DNA from: an uncultured Prevotellaceae bacterium
GTDB lineage: Bacteria > Bacteroidota > Bacteroidia > Bacteroidales > Muribaculaceae
Assembly (NCBI GenBank): GCA_945983195.1
Contig: CAMFSS010000009.1
Coordinates: 1 to 21,906, forward strand
DNA: 21,906 nt
Direction of reading: 5' to 3'
How positions within the stretch are numbered: position 1 is the first letter of the stretch; each line of letters opens with the position of its first letter. The notes beneath the pieces are model-generated. The model saw nothing but the letters and a program-made list of their open reading frames with translations, was not told the origin of the DNA and made no database searches. This document shows positions 18,001 through 21,906 of this stretch, in pieces. Both the position numbers and the translations under genes were made by a program.

Positions 18001-18811
18001 GGTTGCCGGAGTTGCAGGCAGCGTGGCATTCACAGGCGAAGGCGCATCGCTCAAGATTCTATCGCTGATGAAGAACTCAAGCAAGAAGTATCAAATCAAC
18101 ATCTACGACCTCGGTGCAGTGAATACCGAAATGATTCCTGCCGGCTGGGGTGTAGCTCCAAGCAAGACCCTTGCACTGCCAAGTGCAATGATTGCCGACG
18201 CACAAATTGCTCCGGTGGAGCAGGGTGTGTGGGTTTGCGCCAACATCAGCTTGCAGACCAACAGCGAAACCGCTCCAACGCTCTGCTTCGTCGACTACAA
18301 TGGCAACATCACCTTCAACTCAGGCGAGCTGAAGAACAAGAGCCTGCTCGACGGTGCTGCCGGCAGCGGATTTGCAGTGAGCCGCGACGGCAAGATGCTT
18401 GCCGTGAACGACGGATACGGAGTCTTCCAGTTCTTTGCCGTGACATTCGAGGACACCACACCTACGCTCACTCCGCTCTACAGCTTCAAGCACGACATTG
18501 GCGTGAGTGCAAAGCGCATACAGGACGGCGACTACGTGGAGCAGATGGCATTCGACTATGCCGGAAACCTTGTGGCTTCAGGACACTACCTTGGAGTGTT
18601 TGCAGTGCCGACAATCGACAACCGCAGCGTCACCCCTGCCACTACCACAGTGATATCGAAGGGTAGCGGTGTGGAAGGCACAATCGCTGACATCGACCCC
18701 AATGCACCGGTTGAATACTTCAATCTGCAAGGAATACGCGTGCAGAACCCCGAAAAGGGAGTCTACATAAAGCGTCAGGGCCGCCATGCCGAGAAGGTAC
18801 TCATTCCATAG
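15092..18811 (+). CDS. Giant secreted N-acetylmuramoyl-L-alanine amidase (Amidase_3 fold), interrupted by two in-frame TAGs
   Basis: 1239 residues if codons 64 and 514 (both TAG) are read as sense. I prefer the start at 15092, because AAGGG (15081-15085) sits 6 bases upstream and the signal peptide begins cleanly there; the ATG at 15077, overlapping the previous TGA, would add five residues. The Amidase_3 zinc site is recognisable: IYINAGHG (His40), ESNTN directly after the first TAG (Glu65) and LSIHSDA (His135), with FLAEGYCH (Glu242) the likely catalytic Glu. The family cleaves the bond between MurNAc and the stem peptide. A carboxypeptidase-regulatory-like Ig domain follows at about 308-395, then a long propeller-like region. 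The C-terminal sorting-type tail has YFNLQGIRV and GVYIKRQG. In-frame pieces are 15092-15283, 15284-16633 and 16634-18811, with no indel between them. It ends in TAG just ahead of a terminator. Confidence 0.88.
15281..15283 (+). other. In-frame TAG next to the zinc-ligand Glu of the amidase
   Basis: The context is TCC GGC TTC TAG GAG AGC AAC. The GAG after the stop encodes the presumed zinc-binding Glu65. As I recall, related amidases have an aromatic or other sense residue at this position (GF-x-ESNTNL). Termination here leaves only 63 residues and no enzyme. Confidence 0.85.
16631..16633 (+). other. Second in-frame TAG in the amidase gene
   Basis: The context is GTG AAA ACA TAG GTT AAC CCC. 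The protein reads LVACNLVKT before and VNPTGVLSFYTWKRDD after, which together form one continuous propeller-type blade. About 725 residues lie beyond this codon, including the export domain. Confidence 0.85.
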
Positions 18812-18845
18812 CACAACCTGCGCAATCGCACTATTAAATTTCCAA

Positions 18846-18879
18846 ACAGGGTTGGCACACACTGAAGTGCCAACCCTGT
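18846..18879 (+). terminator. Terminator of the amidase cluster
   Basis: ACAGGGTTGGCAC (18846-18858) pairs perfectly with GTGCCAACCCTGT (18867-18879) around an 8-base loop, followed by GTTGCTTTT. This is a 13-bp stem with a short T-rich tail, 34 bp past the last stop codon, so a rho-independent terminator is likely. It separates the enzyme cluster from the receptor operon. Confidence 0.8.
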
Positions 18880-18973
18880 GTTGCTTTTACCCAGGCTGCA
18901 AGGGTGGCTGAAAAATCACAGTTTTTGATTAGAAGCGAGTGTAAGCTGCAAGAAAAATTACCGATTTCAAGGT

Positions 18974-19005
18974 ATTGTGGATTTTTTGGCGCGGAAGTAA
19001 TTTTG
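18974..19005 (+). promoter_or_regulatory. Bacteroidetes-type promoter of the receptor operon
   Basis: ATTG at 18974-18977, then exactly 20 bases, then TAATTTTG at 18998-19005. The -7 element matches TAnnTTTG fully and the -33 is three of four. It has the same geometry as the DUF4250 promoter. Transcription would start near 19012, giving a leader of roughly 160 nt, long for this group and containing foldable RNA. Confidence 0.6.
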
Positions 19006-19022
19006 CAGTGGTGAAAATATTC

Positions 19023-19049
19023 AAGTCGGCGCGTGTGGTCGCGCCACTT
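19023..19049 (+). promoter_or_regulatory. Leader hairpin with bulged C
   Basis: AAGT (19023-19026) plus GGCGCG (19028-19033) pair with CGCGCC plus ACTT (19040-19049), leaving a single bulged C at 19027 and a TGTGGT loop. It lies at the very 5' end of the predicted receptor mRNA. It could stabilise the transcript or be part of a regulatory leader. Confidence 0.5.
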
Positions 19050-19072
19050 CGGTTAAACTTATTCAATGAGCA

Positions 19073-19145
19073 GTGTTTTCTCACGTAAGTCCAATTGACT
19101 TTCTCCGAGGGGCACTGCTTCTTTTGCCCCTCAAGAGAAAAACAC
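19073..19145 (+). promoter_or_regulatory. Possible three-way-junction RNA in the receptor leader
   Basis: A closing helix GTGTTTTCTC (19073-19082) with GAGAAAAACAC (19135-19145, one bulged A) encloses two hairpins: AAGTC/GACTT (19087-19101) and GAGGGGCA/TGCCCCTC (19107-19132). A competing pairing of AGCAGTG (19069-19075) with CACTGCT (19113-19119) would break both the closing helix and the second hairpin, a switch-like arrangement. I do not recognise a known riboswitch consensus (no cobalamin or TPP core motif). The fold is by eye only. Confidence 0.4.
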
Positions 19146-19173
19146 GAGTTTAATTATAATTGATAAAGCGATT

Positions 19174-21339
19174 ATGGGAAACAAAGTACTAATCAAGCTA
19201 ATACTATTCACATTGACGATTTCAGAATCCTCAACGGCACAATGGCGGCGCAAGGCAGCGGTTGCCGACACCACCCGCCAGGTGCAACTTGAGGAAGTTG
19301 TGGTTAACGCCACCGGCGTAGGCCGCGTGAAACGCTCGGCATTCAACACCATTGCCGTTGACACACGCGATATGCTCAACACCACCAAAATCCTCAGCGA
19401 CGCACTTGCAAAGGCACCGGGGCTGAAATTGCGCGAATCGGGCGGCGTAGGCTCCGATATGACCCTGATGCTCGACGGCGTGAGCGGCAAGCGCGTGAAG
19501 GTGTTTATCGACGGCGTGCCGCAGGAGGGCGTGGGGCAATCATTCGGGCTCAATAACATACCGGTGAGCTTTGCCAACCGCATTGAGGTGTACAAGGGTG
19601 TGGTGCCGGTGGGATTCGGGACCGATGCAATAGGCGGCGTGATCAACGTAGTCACCAACCGCCGCAGAGAAGGCTGGTTTCTCGACGGGTCATACTCCTA
19701 CGGATCATTCAACACCCACCGCTCGTCGGTGAATTTCGGACAGACGCTCGGCAACGGCTTCACCTACGAAATAACAGCATTCCAGAACTATTCTGACAAC
19801 GACTATCACGTAGACTCGCCTGTGGAGGACTTCGAGACCGGGCGCATCGACCGCGACAAGAAGCTGCGCGTGAAGAGATTCAACGACACCTATCACAATG
19901 AAGCCGTAGTGGGGAAAATAGGTATCGTCAACAAGGCATGGGCTGACCGCCTGCTGCTCGGACTGACCTACTCGCACATGTACAAGGAGATACAGACCGG
20001 CGTGCGGCAGGAGATTGTCTACGGCGAAAAGCACCGCCACGGACACGCACTCATGCCATCGCTCGAATATGCCAAGCGCAACCTGCTCACACGCGGACTC
20101 GACGTGAACATGAACATCACCTACAACCGCGACGAAACGACCAACGTAGACACCGCTTCATGCAAATACAACTGGCTCGGCGAAAAGGCTCCACTCAACT
20201 CTCCGGGCGAGCAGAGCCGGCAGTATATCAGCGCAATCAGCAACAACTGGAACGGCACCGCCACAGTGAGCTACCGCTTCGGGAGGGCACATACGCTCAC
20301 ATTCAACCATGTGCTCACCAACTTCAGCCGCCGCAACAAGTCGATGCTTACCGCCGAACCGGTAATCGACCCAATTGCTAAAGTGACGCGCAAAAACATC
20401 TCGGGGCTGGGCTATCGCCTGATGCCGGCGGACCGCTGGAACCTATCGGTGTTCGGCAAATACTACGACCAGTACGTATCGGGGCCTGTAGCCACCACCG
20501 AAGCAATGGACGACTACGTGCGCCACTCGCGCAGCATAGGCTTCTGGGGCTATGGAGCAGCCGGAACGGTGTTCATCATTCGCGGAATGCAGGCAAAACT
20601 CTCCTACGAGCATGCCTGCCGACTGCCGACCATCGAGGAGATGTTTGGCGATGAGGACCTTGAAATGGGTGATATAGGAATCAAGCCCGAAAAAAGCGAC
20701 AACGTGAACTTCAACCTCAGCTACGCCCGCACTTTCGGGCAGCACTCGGTGTATGTGGAGGGAGGATTGGTGTACCGCAGCACCAAAGACTACATTCAGC
20801 GCAACATCACTTCGATGAGCGGAGGCAAATATGCCGCCACCTACATCAACTATGGCAATGTGCTCACCAAAGGCTTCAACATTTCGGCACGCTACAGCTT
20901 CGACAAGTGGCTCAGCATAGGCGGCAACTTCACAAAGATGAACGTGTGCGACAATATGCCCACCACAATGGGCACCGACACGCCAAACATCAACTACAAG
21001 CAGCGCATAGCCAACCTCCCCTACCTCTTTGCCGACAGCGATGCCAACTTCTATTGGCACAACCTCGGCAAGAAGGGAAATGTGCTCACCGTGACCTACG
21101 ACAACCGCTATGTTCACAGCTTCACCTACTACTCAAGCAACATCGGCTCAAACAAGGGTGACTACATTGTGCCTGACCAATTCTCGCACAATCTCACCAT
21201 TGCCTACAGTCTGTGCCGCGGCCGATACAGCTTCGCCATTGAGTGCCGCAACTTCACCGACGAGAAGCTCTACGACAACTTCTCGCTGCAAAAGGCGGGA
21301 CGTGCCTTCTACGGCAAGGTGCGCGTGCACTTCAATTGA
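19174..21339 (+). CDS. TonB-dependent outer-membrane receptor, siderophore type (XusA-like)
   Basis: A 721-residue receptor with a signal peptide of about 23 residues (cleavage near SSTAQ). A TonB-box-like segment LEEVVVNATG is at 39-48. The plug spans about 55-162, with LSDALAKAPGLKLRE, KVFIDGVPQEG and IEVYKGVVPVGFGTDAIGG (137-155). The barrel follows to the C-terminus VRVHFN. It lacks the carboxypeptidase-regulatory-like N-terminal domain common in Bacteroidetes receptors, so it resembles classical iron-siderophore or haem receptors. The next gene, 56 bp on, encodes a DUF4374 lipoprotein. From memory, receptor plus DUF4374 lipoprotein is the arrangement of the Bacteroides thetaiotaomicron xenosiderophore system XusA/XusB, so uptake of a foreign ferric siderophore is the best guess. 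The specific ligand is not visible. The frame is intact with TGA stop, and there is no sign of a Fur box that I can defend. Confidence 0.92.
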   Translation: MGNKVLIKLILFTLTISESSTAQWRRKAAVADTTRQVQLEEVVVNATGVGRVKRSAFNTIAVDTRDMLNTTKILSDALAKAPGLKLRESGGVGSDMTLMLDGVSGKRVKVFIDGVPQEGVGQSFGLNNIPVSFANRIEVYKGVVPVGFGTDAIGGVINVVTNRRREGWFLDGSYSYGSFNTHRSSVNFGQTLGNGFTYEITAFQNYSDNDYHVDSPVEDFETGRIDRDKKLRVKRFNDTYHNEAVVGKIGIVNKAWADRLLLGLTYSHMYKEIQTGVRQEIVYGEKHRHGHALMPSLEYAKRNLLTRGLDVNMNITYNRDETTNVDTASCKYNWLGEKAPLNSPGEQSRQYISAISNNWNGTATVSYRFGRAHTLTFNHVLTNFSRRNKSMLTAEPVIDPIAKVTRKNISGLGYRLMPADRWNLSVFGKYYDQYVSGPVATTEAMDDYVRHSRSIGFWGYGAAGTVFIIRGMQAKLSYEHACRLPTIEEMFGDEDLEMGDIGIKPEKSDNVNFNLSYARTFGQHSVYVEGGLVYRSTKDYIQRNITSMSGGKYAATYINYGNVLTKGFNISARYSFDKWLSIGGNFTKMNVCDNMPTTMGTDTPNINYKQRIANLPYLFADSDANFYWHNLGKKGNVLTVTYDNRYVHSFTYYSSNIGSNKGDYIVPDQFSHNLTIAYSLCRGRYSFAIECRNFTDEKLYDNFSLQKAGRAFYGKVRVHFN

Positions 21340-21395
21340 CCGCCAACGGCTGCAAATCGAAAACTCTAATAAAAAACAAAAAAAATAAAGACACT

Positions 21396-21906
21396 ATGAT
21401 GATGAAGAACAACCTTTTCACCACAGCAATTCTCCTGGCAGCCACCACTCTTGCTGCCTGCTCCGACAACGACAACAACACACCTGAACTCCCTGCCGAA
21501 GAGGGCGCAAGCGCATTTGTGCTCGCAACTTCGGTGAAAGACGGCGAACAGACAGCCAATGTGCTGCTAACGGCACAGAGCCTCAACGAGGGCACCGTCT
21601 CGGCATTGAACAACGGCCTCGTAAACGATGGCGCCACGGAATGGGTGTTCTATGGCGACAAATACCTCTATGCACTCACCTACAACCAGGGAAATGCCGG
21701 AACTACACGCTCATACGTGCTCGGTGACGACGGACAGATGCGTGCCCGCTCGGCAGAATACAAGGTGAGCCGATTCACCACATTCGGCATTTTCGGCAAA
21801 TACATTCTCTCGGCTTCGACCGGTGACGGACTTACCGACTACGCCGATGCTGCCGGGAACGCACCTAAGATGCTGCGTCTCACCTACCTGGATGTGGCGG
21901 CGGAGG
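21396..21906 (+). CDS. DUF4374-family lipoprotein (XusB-like), cut by window end
   Basis: The first 170 codons of a lipoprotein, open to the end of the window. Three ATG codons in tandem (21396, 21399, 21402) make the exact start uncertain by two residues. The signal peptide ends in the lipobox TLAACS (Cys22 from the first Met), followed by an acidic, flexible DNDNNTPELP linker. Then come Bacteroidetes DUF4374-like segments: FVLATSVKDGEQTANVLL, TEWVFYGDKYLYALTYNQGN and VSRFTTFGIFGKYILSAST. As I recall, the family folds as a beta-propeller, and its characterised member XusB binds ferric enterobactin at the surface and hands it to the partner receptor. That fits the position right after the receptor. 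The remainder of the operon, perhaps a PepSY-type membrane protein as in xusC, would lie outside the window. Confidence 0.82.
   Translation, partial: MMMKNNLFTTAILLAATTLAACSDNDNNTPELPAEEGASAFVLATSVKDGEQTANVLLTAQSLNEGTVSALNNGLVNDGATEWVFYGDKYLYALTYNQGNAGTTRSYVLGDDGQMRARSAEYKVSRFTTFGIFGKYILSASTGDGLTDYADAAGNAPKMLRLTYLDVAAE

Noticed and set aside
18809..18865. Readthrough of the amidase's final TAG
   Set aside because: Reading on gives only 17 unrelated residues into the terminator stem before a TGA at 18863-18865, so this TAG is most likely the true stop.
5281..21339. Complete reassignment of TAA or TAG to a sense codon
   Set aside because: TAA cleanly ends SusC, SusD, the GHL10 hydrolase and the SusE/F-position lipoprotein at expected C-termini, and TAG ends the amidase 34 bp before its terminator after a normal sorting-domain end. 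At most partial readthrough is compatible with the data.
1..21906. CRISPR array, tRNA, rRNA, insertion sequence or phage
   Set aside because: No regularly spaced repeats, no cloverleaf-like sequence, no transposase or integrase-like protein, and no terminal inverted repeats were visible.

Overview
The window looks like chromosomal DNA of a gut Bacteroidales, most likely Muribaculaceae or a close relative. The evidence is SusC/SusD-type transporters, lipoproteins with Bacteroidetes lipoboxes, C-terminal domains resembling type IX secretion signals, TAnnTTTG promoter elements and a near-absence of Shine-Dalgarno sequences. The lineage call is inferred from style, not from a marker gene.

Layout. 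(1) At the left edge, on the minus strand, is a small DUF4250 gene with its own promoter. (2) From 476 to 8349, on the minus strand, is a four-gene operon read as susC-like, susD-like, an unrecognised lipoprotein and a PKD-domain lipoprotein, ending near a strong hairpin at 403-437. (3) A 459-bp AT-rich divergent control region separates it from (4), a plus-strand cluster at 8809-18811. This holds a phosphodiester glycosidase (NAGPA family), a GHL10-type glycosyl hydrolase, a small PD40/TolB-like propeller protein and a very large N-acetylmuramoyl-L-alanine amidase, closed by a terminator at 18846-18879. (5) A 362-bp leader with a promoter and a foldable RNA precedes (6), a TonB-dependent receptor followed by a DUF4374 lipoprotein cut by the window edge. 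That pair resembles the xenosiderophore-uptake pair XusA/XusB of Bacteroides.

How the genes may work together. Three of the enzymes in (4) carry C-terminal secretion-type domains. Two of their families, amidase and GHL10, are linked elsewhere to stripping peptides from peptidoglycan and cutting the denuded glycan. With the divergent SusCD operon this suggests a locus for scavenging cell-wall or related envelope polymers. That is inference. The receptor pair at the right end is probably a separate metal/siderophore unit.

Most striking observation. Four of the ten genes (DUF4250, PKD lipoprotein, SusD and amidase) are cut by in-frame stop codons, five in total: TAA at 64-66 and 1229-1231, and TAG at 3813-3815, 15281-15283 and 16631-16633. 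In every case the family-consistent protein continues in the same frame immediately after the stop. I see no frameshift and no internal TGA. Either these genes are freshly decaying by nonsense mutation only, or UAA/UAG are read through in this organism (for example by an ochre-type suppressor tRNA), or the assembly is wrong at these bases. The sequence alone cannot decide. TAA clearly still works as the terminal stop of several genes.
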